A stretch of DNA of 64,000 nucleotides from Streptomyces coffeae (lineage in GTDB: Bacteria; Actinomycetota; Actinomycetes; Streptomycetales; Streptomycetaceae): positions 1 to 64,000 of the forward strand of contig NZ_JAERRF010000012.1 in assembly GCF_016741875.1 (NCBI RefSeq), in the 5' to 3' direction. Positions within the stretch are counted from its first letter, which is position 1, and every line of letters begins with the position of its first letter. The notes under the pieces are model-generated. The model was not told the DNA's origin. It ran no database searches and saw nothing but the letters and a program-made list of their open reading frames with translations. The position numbers were made by a program, and so were the translations under genes. Positions 39,839 to 48,142 of the stretch are shown here, in pieces.

Positions 39839-41141
39839 GACCGAGCCTCATCGCCTTCGTCGAGGACGGGAGGACCCGCCAGGTGTCATAGACCAGTGCC
39901 GGATCGTCCATGCGCGCCATCAGGCCGGCGGCGTCGATGTCGCCGTACCGGGGGTGATCGTTGAGCAGGATGGCCGCGTGGGTGCCGGTGAAGCCCTCGG
40001 CCAGGTCGACCGCGCGGACGCCCAGTGACTCGATACGGTCCGGCGGCACCACGAAGTCATGGCCGACGATCTCCCCCACCCGGTCCGTGAGGAACGGCAG
40101 CAGGCGCTCGAAGGGGGCTCCGCGGAGGTCGTCGGTCTCGGGGCGGCCCTTGTAGGCGAAGCCTGAAATCAGGATCCTGGCCTCGGCCGGGTCCCTGCCC
40201 TGCTCCCACAGCCCGGTCAGGACACGTTCACCGACCCTCACGGGCATGGACTCATTCAGGGTGCGAGCGGCGGTGACCAACCGCGGTGTGTGGTCGTGCC
40301 CGGCGAGCGAGTACTCCAGCAGATAGGGGTCCTTGGTCAGGCAGCTGCCGCCGACGAACCCCGGCTTGTGGAGGGTGGGCCGTGGATAGCCGAGGTTGGC
40401 GGAGCCGATGACCTCCATCGCATCCAGACCGAGCTTCTCGGTGATGAGCGCGACCTCGTTGCCGAAGCCGTAGATCAGGTCGGTGTGGCAGTTGCAGACC
40501 AGCTTGACCAGTTCGGCGGCCTCCAGCGAGGAGACGGGTACCACCTGGCCGGTGAGGGTGGCGAAGAGCTCCGCCGCCCGTTTGCCCGCCTCGTCGGTCA
40601 GCCCGCCGACGATCTGCGGGAGGGACAGCAGTTCCGCCAGTGCCTGCCCCTGGATGGTGCGCTCCGGGCAGTAGGCGATCAGCGGTTCGGGAATCCTGCG
40701 TTGCAGGATGGGCAGCACCAGGCCGCGCGAGGTGCCCACGGGAACGGTGCTGCGCACGATGACCACGGTGTCGTCGTCCGTGCCTGCCGCGATCGACTCG
40801 GTGGCGGCCCGCAGATGGCTCAGATCGGGTGTGGTTCCGCCGGCCTCGATGGGCGTGCCGACGCAGATGATCAGGACGGGAGGCAGCTTCCGCCCGCGGA
40901 TGTCGGTGGTGACGGCGAAGGCTCCGCCGGCGGCGCCGTTCCTGATCTCTTCCTCGACGCCGGGCTCGGCCAGCCTCAGCCTGCCTGCGGCGAGTTCACC
41001 GGCCACCGCGGTATTGGTCTCGTAGCCGAGCACGCTCTTGCCCGTGGCCAGCAGCGCGGCGGTGAGTGTGACGCCGACGTAGCCCAGCCCTACGACACCT
41101 ACGTCGTAGTCCTCGTACTGCCTGGTCGATGGCATTGTCAT
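39831..41141 (-). CDS. UDP-glucose/GDP-mannose dehydrogenase family protein
   Basis: A 436-residue protein. The NAD-binding motif GVVGLGYVGVTL is at ~15-26 and the catalytic Cys in GFVGGSCLTKDP near residue 265. The C-terminal NDP-sugar binding domain contains ISGFAYKGRPETDDLRGAP. The family oxidises the C6 hydroxyl of an NDP-hexose twice to the uronic acid. It opens the sugar cassette; a 42-bp gap separates it from the acyltransferase-like gene upstream, and it probably remains in the same transcript. Confidence 0.93.
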   Translation of the reverse strand: MTMPSTRQYEDYDVGVVGLGYVGVTLTAALLATGKSVLGYETNTAVAGELAAGRLRLAEPGVEEEIRNGAAGGAFAVTTDIRGRKLPPVLIICVGTPIEAGGTTPDLSHLRAATESIAAGTDDDTVVIVRSTVPVGTSRGLVLPILQRRIPEPLIAYCPERTIQGQALAELLSLPQIVGGLTDEAGKRAAELFATLTGQVVPVSSLEAAELVKLVCNCHTDLIYGFGNEVALITEKLGLDAMEVIGSANLGYPRPTLHKPGFVGGSCLTKDPYLLEYSLAGHDHTPRLVTAARTLNESMPVRVGERVLTGLWEQGRDPAEARILISGFAYKGRPETDDLRGAPFERLLPFLTDRVGEIVGHDFVVPPDRIESLGVRAVDLAEGFTGTHAAILLNDHPRYGDIDAAGLMARMDDPALVYDTWRVLPSSTKAMRLGHA

Positions 41142-41183
41142 AACCCCCTGAATGCGGCGTGGGAAGGTGGGGTCGCCGGTGGT

Positions 41184-42317
41184 TCAGCCGACAACCCAGT
41201 GGGTCTTCTCGGCTCTGCCACCGAGCTGTCGTTTCTGGTCGTCCAGCCCCTTCACCTCGGAGCCGCCGGCGTCGATCTCGCGGATGCCGTGCCGCCACAT
41301 CTTCTGGAACACGGTCAGCCAGATGTACTGGGGAATCGCCGTGAAACCGGTGGAGTCCTTCAGGACACCGGTCAGCCGCTCCGGGAAGCGCATGGTCATC
41401 GTGCAGTAGAGCGATGCCCTGCGCGGACCGGTGCGTTCGCCCGCGAAGAACATCACGGGTATCTCCTCTCCGTCCTGGAGGAAGAGACCGCCGAGGTGGG
41501 CGAAGTAGTCCCGCTCGTTCTGCCCGCCGGGACGCTGGGTGATCAGCGCGCGGTAGTCCTCGGGCGTCGACCCGACCAGCGTGCCCTGCTCCCGGCGGGC
41601 GTCGAAGTACCCCTCGACAACGGCGCGGGCCCGGCGGATCTCCGGTTCGGTGTAGCCGTACGGCCGGATGCGGAGCTCCAAGTGGTCGTTGCGCTGGAGG
41701 AAGTTCTCGAACCTGCGGAAGGCGAGGCGGTTCTTGCTCTTGTACCTGCGGTGCTCCGCACCCGTGAGGTTGCCGACGCGCAGGCTGCCGTCCGGCTGCT
41801 CCTCGAGGAGTGTGTCGAGGTAGTAGACCCGGTTGGGGTGGGTCTCGTCCTCCTCGGGGGCGACCGGATGCCACGGGTCCGTGGTCACCGGAGCGAAGCC
41901 CGCGGCCAGGAAGGCCGCGTGGTCCTCGGGCGGCAGGTGCCGTACGTACACCGAGTTCTGGGCAAGTCCGGCATCGCGGACCGCCGCGATGAACGACGTG
42001 ACCGCCGCCACCTTGCCCGGGCCCTTCGGCGCGACGATGTGCAGATGCTTGGCCGGGCTGTCCTCCTTGCTGAAGTAGCCGACTCCGAAGAGGTTCTCGC
42101 CGTCGTGGTAGGCCAGACCGTTGGGATGACGGGTGCTGGTGCCGCGGAGGTTGTAGCCGTTGGTGTAGAGCATCAGCCCGAGGTCGCCCATGGCGAAGGA
42201 GCCGTCCTTGAATTTCTGGATGGCTTCGAAGGACTCCTCCACGGGCCGGAGTTTGTCCCCGAAGAGGCTCTCCAGGCGGGCTTCGAACGTGTCACGTTCA
42301 TGGGGAGGCAGACGCAT
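41184..42317 (-). CDS. Acyltransferase-like protein (tandem GNAT, DUF2156-like)
   Basis: A 377-residue protein. ATG 42317 is chosen because AGGAGA lies 6 bp upstream; an in-frame ATG at 42341 has no ribosome binding site. The layout (two halves, with RRYKSKNRLAFRRFENFL in the middle and VMFFAGERTGPRRASLYCTM later) resembles the C-terminal domain of lysyl-phosphatidylglycerol synthases and other tandem-GNAT acyltransferases such as FemX-type aminoacyl transferases. It may acylate an amine with an acyl- or aminoacyl-donor; this is inference from fold resemblance. There is no signal peptide and there are no membrane segments. Confidence 0.6.
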   Translation of the reverse strand: MRLPPHERDTFEARLESLFGDKLRPVEESFEAIQKFKDGSFAMGDLGLMLYTNGYNLRGTSTRHPNGLAYHDGENLFGVGYFSKEDSPAKHLHIVAPKGPGKVAAVTSFIAAVRDAGLAQNSVYVRHLPPEDHAAFLAAGFAPVTTDPWHPVAPEEDETHPNRVYYLDTLLEEQPDGSLRVGNLTGAEHRRYKSKNRLAFRRFENFLQRNDHLELRIRPYGYTEPEIRRARAVVEGYFDARREQGTLVGSTPEDYRALITQRPGGQNERDYFAHLGGLFLQDGEEIPVMFFAGERTGPRRASLYCTMTMRFPERLTGVLKDSTGFTAIPQYIWLTVFQKMWRHGIREIDAGGSEVKGLDDQKRQLGGRAEKTHWVVG

Positions 42318-42365
42318 CGCTTCTCCTGTCGTCGGCGGCACGGGTGGGCGGGGGTGCGGTCCTGC

Positions 42366-43178
42366 TCACGGGGCGGCCGCGGTCGGGCCGTGGCCGGTGG
42401 CGGGCCCGGCCGAGTCCCGAGCCGGTGTGCCGAGAATCCCGACGACGCCGTCGACCAGGTGCCAGAAGAGGCGCTCTCCCAGTTCGGCCGAGGCACCGGC
42501 GGCGGAGGACAGCACACCCTGGTGGGACATCACGTCCGCATCGACGGGGTGCCGGTACACCCCGGCGGGCGGCGGCGAGGGATGACTGGGGCGCTCCGCG
42601 CGGACGACGTCCGGGCGGAGATACATCATGAGGCTCGTCTCGGTCAGCCCCGCGTGTTCCGCGTGCCACCCCGGGAAACGCGGTATGTGCTCGGCGAGCC
42701 AGTCCTCGGTGACCAGGCTCCACCAGCTGAACGCGACCACCTCGGTGTCCGGGAACAGGGCGGTCGGCGCACAGCCGTCGATCGCTTCGAAGAGCAGCCC
42801 CTCGTTCTCGTAGTGCCCGTTGATCAGGACGAGCCGGCCGACTCCGAGGCGGGAGAGCGCCGCCAGGCAGCTGGTGAGATAGTCGATGAACGTGGATCCG
42901 CCGATGTGCACGGTGCCCGGAAAGTGCAGTCCGCCCCCGCTCTGCGGCAGGGATCGTGCCGAGAACGGCTGGCCGGGCAGCAGTAGACCGCCGGTCTCCG
43001 CGACGACCTGGCGCGCCAGCGCGTCGGGGATGTCCATGTCGACCGAGAGCGGGAGATGGGGCCCGTGCTGTTCCAGCCCTCCCACCGGCCAGACCAGGGT
43101 GGCGCCGCGCATGGTCCGCGGCACTTCCGGGCTGGTCAAGTCTCCGTAGCGGGATACGCTCGTGGTGCGTTGCCGCAT
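42366..43178 (-). CDS. Creatininase-family amidohydrolase
   Basis: A 270-residue protein. ATG 43178 has GAGGTG 7-8 bp upstream; a GTG at 43187 is too close to the previous stop. Metal-binding signatures are clear: PVGGLEQHGPHLPLSVDMDI (~residues 33-52), INGHYENEG and WHAEHAGLTETSLMM. Known members open the cyclic amide of creatinine, remove formyl groups (FAPy deformylase) or cleave peptides (MftE). In this operon it follows a dihydropyrimidine/dihydroorotate dehydrogenase-like gene, so opening of a reduced pyrimidine or other lactam ring is an attractive but unproven role. Confidence 0.9.
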   Translation of the reverse strand: MRQRTTSVSRYGDLTSPEVPRTMRGATLVWPVGGLEQHGPHLPLSVDMDIPDALARQVVAETGGLLLPGQPFSARSLPQSGGGLHFPGTVHIGGSTFIDYLTSCLAALSRLGVGRLVLINGHYENEGLLFEAIDGCAPTALFPDTEVVAFSWWSLVTEDWLAEHIPRFPGWHAEHAGLTETSLMMYLRPDVVRAERPSHPSPPPAGVYRHPVDADVMSHQGVLSSAAGASAELGERLFWHLVDGVVGILGTPARDSAGPATGHGPTAAAP

Positions 43179-43188
43179 TGCCTTCACC

Positions 43189-44166
43189 TCATGACCTCTT
43201 GATGCTCCGCCCCATCACGTCCACCACCTCGCCGCCTTTTGAGCCCAGCCAGCCGTCGAAGTCCTCGCGGATGGTGCGGAGGGTGGTGTGCATGTTTCGG
43301 TGCAGTGCGGTGTAGACCTGGACGACGTCGGCGCCCACGCTCAGGTACTCCGCCACGTCGGTGGCGTTCTCCACCCCGCCGCTCGCCATGAGCGGCACCG
43401 TCAGCCCGGTCCTGCGGAGGCCGAAGATTTCGGCGAGCACGAGCGGTTTGATTCCGGGCCCCGAGTAGCCGAACACCCCTCCGAGGAGCACCTCGCCCGT
43501 GTCGGCGTCCACGGCCAGCCCGGGGAGAGTGTCGCTCAGGGTGATGGCGTTCGCGCCCGAGGCCACGGCGGCATCGACACGCTCCCGCACCCGCTCCCCG
43601 GACGCCAGCTTGACGCTGAAGGGCACCGGTGTGCGGCGCCGCACCGCGGCGGTGTACGCGGCGACACGCTCGGGAGTGTCATCGAGGCCGCCCTCCTCGT
43701 TCAGGCACGAGATGCCGAGCTCCAGGGCGGGGGTGCCCGTCGCGGTCACGCGCGCGGCCAGATCGGCGAGTTCGGCGGGCGAGTCCGCGTACAGGGATGC
43801 GATCACCGGTAGCTTCTCGTCGGCGAACCGGCAGAGCATCGCGCACCAGTCGTCGACGGGACGACGGGAGTACGTAGTGCTGTTGAGCATTCCGGTGGGC
43901 AGGCGGAGCAGTCGTTCGCCGCCCGGGGTGCTGGGGTCGGGATGGATGGTCTTGGTGACCACGGCCCCCGCGCCGTCCTCGAGCAGCCTGCGGATGTTGC
44001 GCTCCTGGTCGGTGAGCAGACCGGAGCCGACGACGACGGGGGATGCCAGGCGCAGCCCGAGGATCTGTGCCGGTCCGGGTGCGGGCCGGACACCGGTCCC
44101 GGTCGCGGCCCTGGCGCCCCGCCCGGTGTCCGGGACCTCGCCGTCCTCGCCCTCGAGGCCGCTCAC
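43189..44166 (-). CDS. Dihydroorotate/dihydropyrimidine dehydrogenase-like FMN protein
   Basis: A 325-residue TIM-barrel flavoprotein. The start is GTG 44166, overlapping the stop of the N-glycosidase-like gene (GTGA). Family marks: SPVVVGSGLLT, the substrate lid region LELGISCLNEEGG with the Cys that acts as base in class 1 DHODs and in DPD, GVFGYSGPGIKPL, and ASGGVENATDVAEYLSVGAD for FMN phosphate binding. The Asn normally before Ser-Cys is Gly, so the substrate is probably not plain dihydroorotate. It could reduce a free pyrimidine or oxidise a dihydro form. No PyrK-like or FeS partner is present. Confidence 0.85.
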   Translation of the reverse strand: MSGLEGEDGEVPDTGRGARAATGTGVRPAPGPAQILGLRLASPVVVGSGLLTDQERNIRRLLEDGAGAVVTKTIHPDPSTPGGERLLRLPTGMLNSTTYSRRPVDDWCAMLCRFADEKLPVIASLYADSPAELADLAARVTATGTPALELGISCLNEEGGLDDTPERVAAYTAAVRRRTPVPFSVKLASGERVRERVDAAVASGANAITLSDTLPGLAVDADTGEVLLGGVFGYSGPGIKPLVLAEIFGLRRTGLTVPLMASGGVENATDVAEYLSVGADVVQVYTALHRNMHTTLRTIREDFDGWLGSKGGEVVDVMGRSIKRS

Positions 44167-44708
44167 TCCGACATCACCACCTCTCGGCCGAGCTTGTCGA
44201 GCAGCCGGAGCAGTTCGGCGGGGTTGGCCTGGGCCTCGGCCAGGTCGAAGACGGTGACGTCGCCGATGGAGGGCAGTCCGCGCAGCAGATGGCTGGCGTT
44301 GGGCGCGAGAGGCGTGGGAGTGACGACGACGACGGGCCGGCCGAGCGCGGAGGCCCAGCCGAGTTCGACATGGGTGCCGTCGGTGCGCATCAGTTCGCCT
44401 GCCTTGTCCACGGGCAGCACCGGTACGAATACATCGCAGCGACGCATCCAGTCGAAGTCCCGCACACTGACCTGCTCTGGTGAGAACAGCTTCGTGTCGG
44501 CGCCGAACCTCTCGGCGACATGGGCCGAGAAGACCGTGCCGTGCGCGGCCGAGACGGCATCGATGATGTCGCGGATAGCGTGCCGTAACGGTTGGTGGAA
44601 GCCGTTCTGGTGGATCGCGTGCTGAATGGGGCCGCCGACGAAGACACTGACTCCGGTCAGGTCGACGCCCTCCGTCCCGTCGATGCCGGTCGCCGTGGTG
44701 TCGCTCAT
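44163..44708 (-). CDS. Nucleoside 2-deoxyribosyltransferase-fold protein, possible nucleotide N-glycosidase
   Basis: A 181-residue protein from ATG 44708 (ATGA overlap with the aldehyde dehydrogenase). It has the family's N-terminal VFVGGPIQ loop, an Asp-containing strand CDVFVPVLPVDKAG and the motif THVELGWASALGRPVVV with the probable nucleophile Glu. The same fold includes CMP N-glycosidases of nucleoside antibiotic pathways (BlsM, MilB), which release the free base from a nucleotide. A TTA codon at 44586-44588 encodes Leu41. Adjacent DHOD-like and creatininase-like genes make a base-releasing role reasonable. Specificity is unknown. Confidence 0.75.
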   Translation of the reverse strand: MSDTTATGIDGTEGVDLTGVSVFVGGPIQHAIHQNGFHQPLRHAIRDIIDAVSAAHGTVFSAHVAERFGADTKLFSPEQVSVRDFDWMRRCDVFVPVLPVDKAGELMRTDGTHVELGWASALGRPVVVVTPTPLAPNASHLLRGLPSIGDVTVFDLAEAQANPAELLRLLDKLGREVVMSE

Positions 44709-46156
44709 GACATCTCCCGATCTGCTTGGCGAAGCGCGATGTGGTGCACCTTGAGTTGCGTGTACTCCAGAAGGCCCCAGTGGCCGTACTCCACGCCGAT
44801 CCCGGAGTGCCGGTGACCGCCGAACGGCACGTCATGCCGCAGGTCGCCATGGGTGTTGAGCCACACGGTCCCGCACTGCGGCAGCTCGGCCAGAGCTTGT
44901 GCCCGGTCCTCGTCGCCCCACAGCGACAGGCCCAGCCCGTACGGCGAGGCATTGGCGCGGCCGATCGCCTCGGCCGGGTCGTCGTAGGGGATGACGGGGA
45001 CGACCGGGCCGAACTGTTCCTCCTCCTCGAGGCGGCTTCCGGGCGGGAGCCCGGTGACGACGGTGGGGGGATAGAAGTAGCCGGGCCCCTCGGGGACATG
45101 GCCGCCGGCCAGACACTGGGCCCCGGAACGTACGGCCTCCTCCACCATGCCCGCGACGCGGTCCCGCCCGGCACGGCTGACGAGCGGACCGTACTCGGTG
45201 GCAGGGTCGAGCCCGTCGCCCACGACGGCCGACCTCGCCGACTCCGCCATGGCCTCGGCGAGTTGGCGGTGCTGTCCGCGGGGTGCGTAGACGCGCTTGA
45301 CCGCGGCGCAGAACTGTCCACTGTTCGTCATGGCGCTGGCGAACAGATCCGCCGCGACGGCCGCGGCATCCGTGCCGGGCAGCACGATGGCCGCGTCGTT
45401 GCCGCCCAGTTCCAGCACGACCCGCTTGAGGTCGGCCGCCGCCTGCCGGGCGATGGCGCGGCCGGTGCCCACCGAGCCGGTGAACGACACCAGCCGAACC
45501 GCGGGGTGGACGGTGAGCCGGGCGCCGAGCTCGGTGCCTCCGCCCACGACCGTGAACGTGCCGGGAGGCAGCACCTCGCCCAGGAGCTCTCCCATCATCA
45601 GGCTGGACATCGGAGTGTCCGGGGAGGGTTTGAGGACTACGGTGTTCCCGGCCAGCAGCGCGGGCGCGATCTTGCACACGGCCAGGAGAACGGGATAGTT
45701 GGAGGGGGCGATCGCGGCGACCACACCGTGCGGCACCCGCTCCAGGCCGATACGGGCGCCGGGTTCGTCGACCAGCCGCTCCGGTGCCAGGTCCAGACGT
45801 GCGGTTTCCGCGAACCAGTCGGCCGCCAGCCGGACTTCGTCCCGCGCCCGGTGCAGCGGCTTGCCCTGCTCCCCGGTGAGGAGTTCGGACATCGGGTCCA
45901 CGGCGGCAAGCAGCACGTGGTGGCATGCGAGGAGCCGCTCCCGGCGGGTGTCGAGGGACATGGCCGCCCAGCCGGGGAGGGCCCGGGCCGCGTCGTTCAG
46001 CACCGCGTCGAGCGCTTGCGGAGTGCACCCCGGGGCGTGGGTGAACACCTCGCCGAGCGCGGGATTCTCGACCGGCGTGGGTCCGTACCGCTCGGCGCCG
46101 GGGTGCCCGGCCGGAGGCATGACACCAACCTCCGGTTCGGCGGCACGAGCGTTCAC
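44705..46156 (-). CDS. NAD(P)-dependent aldehyde dehydrogenase
   Basis: A 483-residue protein from GTG 46156 with GGAGGG about 8 bp upstream. Catalytic residues are the Glu in LELGGNDA (~246) and the Cys in NSGQFCAAVKR (~282); cofactor binding is at FTGSVGTGRAIA and a proline-rich PFGG turn lies near the C-terminus. It would oxidise an aldehyde to an acid, for example a succinate- or malonate-semialdehyde-type building block. It is the first large gene of the operon, and its stop overlaps the next start. Confidence 0.93.
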   Translation of the reverse strand: MNARAAEPEVGVMPPAGHPGAERYGPTPVENPALGEVFTHAPGCTPQALDAVLNDAARALPGWAAMSLDTRRERLLACHHVLLAAVDPMSELLTGEQGKPLHRARDEVRLAADWFAETARLDLAPERLVDEPGARIGLERVPHGVVAAIAPSNYPVLLAVCKIAPALLAGNTVVLKPSPDTPMSSLMMGELLGEVLPPGTFTVVGGGTELGARLTVHPAVRLVSFTGSVGTGRAIARQAAADLKRVVLELGGNDAAIVLPGTDAAAVAADLFASAMTNSGQFCAAVKRVYAPRGQHRQLAEAMAESARSAVVGDGLDPATEYGPLVSRAGRDRVAGMVEEAVRSGAQCLAGGHVPEGPGYFYPPTVVTGLPPGSRLEEEEQFGPVVPVIPYDDPAEAIGRANASPYGLGLSLWGDEDRAQALAELPQCGTVWLNTHGDLRHDVPFGGHRHSGIGVEYGHWGLLEYTQLKVHHIALRQADREMS

Positions 46157-46239
46157 CGGTCGCCCTCCGTCCGCGTCGGCACGCGGTCACGGAAGGACTC
46201 GGCGTCGTGGTGAATGGGTTGGCCAGCAATTTCGGGCAT
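46153..46239 (-). CDS. Possible small ORF (28 aa) coupled to the aldehyde dehydrogenase
   Basis: The minus-strand frame ending with TGA 46153-46155 overlaps the aldehyde dehydrogenase GTG in the same GTGA manner used throughout this operon. An ATG at 46239 would give MPEIAGQPIHHDAESFRDRV and eight more residues; a GTG at 46533 would extend the same frame to 126 residues of low-complexity Arg-rich sequence. The ribosome binding site is weak and third-position GC is only moderate. It may be a leader peptide or chance. Confidence 0.25.
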   Translation of the reverse strand: MPEIAGQPIHHDAESFRDRVPTRTEGDR

Positions 46240-46735
46240 CTGTTCCCGCCAGGAGGAAGTCGCGGAAGGGACGGTGGCCGACTGGAGGGGGCCCCGTTCG
46301 GGGGCGCCCCGTAGCGGTGTCCGCCGGCGCCTGCGCGAGAACGGCGCCACGGACGGCTCGGATGCACGGCGGTCGGCGGCGGACGGATGGACTGCGGGCC
46401 CGTTCGCCGGACATGCGCGGACCAGGGCCGCGGGAAGGCCGACCCTGCGGACCGCCGTCCGGCATCCCGCCGCCGGATCGCCTTGCCCTCTGCCGGGCCG
46501 TCGCGTTGCGGGCGGCCCGGAGAACAGTCTCACCGGGCCGCAGCCGATCGGGCACCCCCACTTTGGGCTATGGTCATCCGGCTACACCGATCGCGCGGCC
46601 GAATGCTCCTGGCGGGCGCGGCGGCGTCCGGGAAGCATCGGAGGCCCGAGACCACGTTTCGGGGATCGCCCCTTCCCGCGGAATAAGTGGGGGTGGCTGC
46701 GGCAGTGTCCGTAGCCTGCGTGCGCGGTCAGCTGA
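46240..46735. promoter_or_regulatory. Intergenic region ahead of the 17-gene operon
   Basis: About 500 bp between the condensation-like gene and the aldehyde dehydrogenase. Both are on the minus strand, so it should contain the main operon promoter, unless transcription reads through from 48142. No repeat or clear promoter box was identified. Confidence 0.4.
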
Positions 46736-48142
46736 TCAGTGGTCCGGCACCTCGAGCGCGTGCTCGACGAGGACACGCTCGACGTCGTACAGGAAGGCAT
46801 GCACCTCGGACGGAGCGAGGGCACAGTGGTCGGCGTTGAGTATCAGCCGGATCCAGCCCGGTTCCTCGTCGTCGACCACGAGGAAGAAGGTCTCGCCCTC
46901 CTGGAACTCGTGGGGTGCGACGACGGTGTCGGTCACCGCGCTCCGCAGGGCGGCCGTGGACACCGGGATACGGTCGTCGGCCGCTTCGGGCAGGGCATGG
47001 CTCGCCCGGATGTCGTTGAAGCAGTACGAGAGGTCGATGGGCACCCCGCGCTCACCGGCGGCGGCACCGATCAGGTCCTCCACCTCATCGGGATCGTAGA
47101 GGCCGTTGGCGTACGCGGCGGTGCACGCGGCCAGGGCGCGACGCGCGATGTCCTCGACGCGGTCGCCCGCCAGATCGATCGTCGCAGCGACCTCCGCGTG
47201 CAGATTGGCCACGGTCTCGCGCAGCTCCGGCTCGGCACGGTTGGCCGTGAGCAGGCGCAGGGTGCACGAGGACAGCCCGGCGCGGCGCCCGAGGAGCAGT
47301 GCCACGACGGTCAGCAGCACCGCGGAGGTGCTCACCCGCCAGCGTCGTGCCAGCACCGGCACGGCGAGTGCCACCGCCCGGGAGTCCATGGCAGCGCTGT
47401 AGCGGACAGGGGCGGCCAGGCTGGGCCCGGAGCCCTTCCCCGGCTCCCGCCCGGCTCCGCTCTGCGGCGGGAACAGCGTGGCGGGCGCGATCGCGAGCTG
47501 GCGTAACCAGTAGGTGCGTGCGCGTCCGAGCAGGGCCCGTCCACGCGGCGAGTGCTCGAACCGGGCCTGTTCGACGGGCTGGCGGGACGTCGCGGCGGGC
47601 GGCAGGAGGCGGCCGGCCGCGCGGGCGTCCAGCAGCCGGGTCGTCTCCGAAGCCAGCAGGCGCAGCGACATCAGGTCCGCCGCCAGGTGGGATACGCAGA
47701 ACGCGGCGAGCACGGGTGCTCCGTCGACGACGACGGTCATGAAACGGATCAGCGGGGCGCGCCCGGCCTCGAAGGCGGTGTGTTGCATTCGGCGCCGCCA
47801 GGCGTTCAGGACGTCGCCAGGACTCTCATCCCGCTCGGTCGTCCACACCTCGGCGTCCAACCCTCCCGATTTCTCCACCTGTTGGACCAGTGCGCCGTCG
47901 TCGTTCCGGTGGAAGCCGGTGCGCAGCGACTCGTGGCGTGCGAGCAGTTCGGCGAAGACGACGAGGATGTCCTCTTCGGTGCCATGGCCGGGCAGGTGCA
48001 CCCAGTGGCACACGTTGTAGAACGCCGCATCGGGGAGTTGCCGTTCGATCAGATTCCACATGTGGCGCTGTGCACAGGTGGCCGGTGCGGTGGCGGCGCG
48101 TCGTCCTGTGAAACGGACACGGCGCTGGACGAGTTCTGCCAT
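46736..48142 (-). CDS. Condensation-domain-like protein with a modified active site
   Basis: A 468-residue protein. ATG 48142 is preferred over GTG 48163 because AAAGGA precedes it by about 8 bp. The fold is an NRPS C domain (ATCAQRHMWNLIERQ near the start, LLARHESLRTGFHRNDDGAL), but the active site reads VSHLAADLM: the first His of HHxxxDG is Ser and the Gly is Leu, while the second His and the Asp remain. It may still be catalytic, or may serve as an esterifying or structural domain. A TTA codon lies at 47504-47506 (Leu213). It is separated from the main operon by about 580 bp but has the same orientation. Confidence 0.8.
   Translation of the reverse strand: MAELVQRRVRFTGRRAATAPATCAQRHMWNLIERQLPDAAFYNVCHWVHLPGHGTEEDILVVFAELLARHESLRTGFHRNDDGALVQQVEKSGGLDAEVWTTERDESPGDVLNAWRRRMQHTAFEAGRAPLIRFMTVVVDGAPVLAAFCVSHLAADLMSLRLLASETTRLLDARAAGRLLPPAATSRQPVEQARFEHSPRGRALLGRARTYWLRQLAIAPATLFPPQSGAGREPGKGSGPSLAAPVRYSAAMDSRAVALAVPVLARRWRVSTSAVLLTVVALLLGRRAGLSSCTLRLLTANRAEPELRETVANLHAEVAATIDLAGDRVEDIARRALAACTAAYANGLYDPDEVEDLIGAAAGERGVPIDLSYCFNDIRASHALPEAADDRIPVSTAALRSAVTDTVVAPHEFQEGETFFLVVDDEEPGWIRLILNADHCALAPSEVHAFLYDVERVLVEHALEVPDH

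Noticed and set aside
42318..42341. Earlier ATG (42341) for the acyltransferase-like gene
   Set aside because: No ribosome binding site precedes it, while AGGAGA is correctly spaced before ATG 42317.
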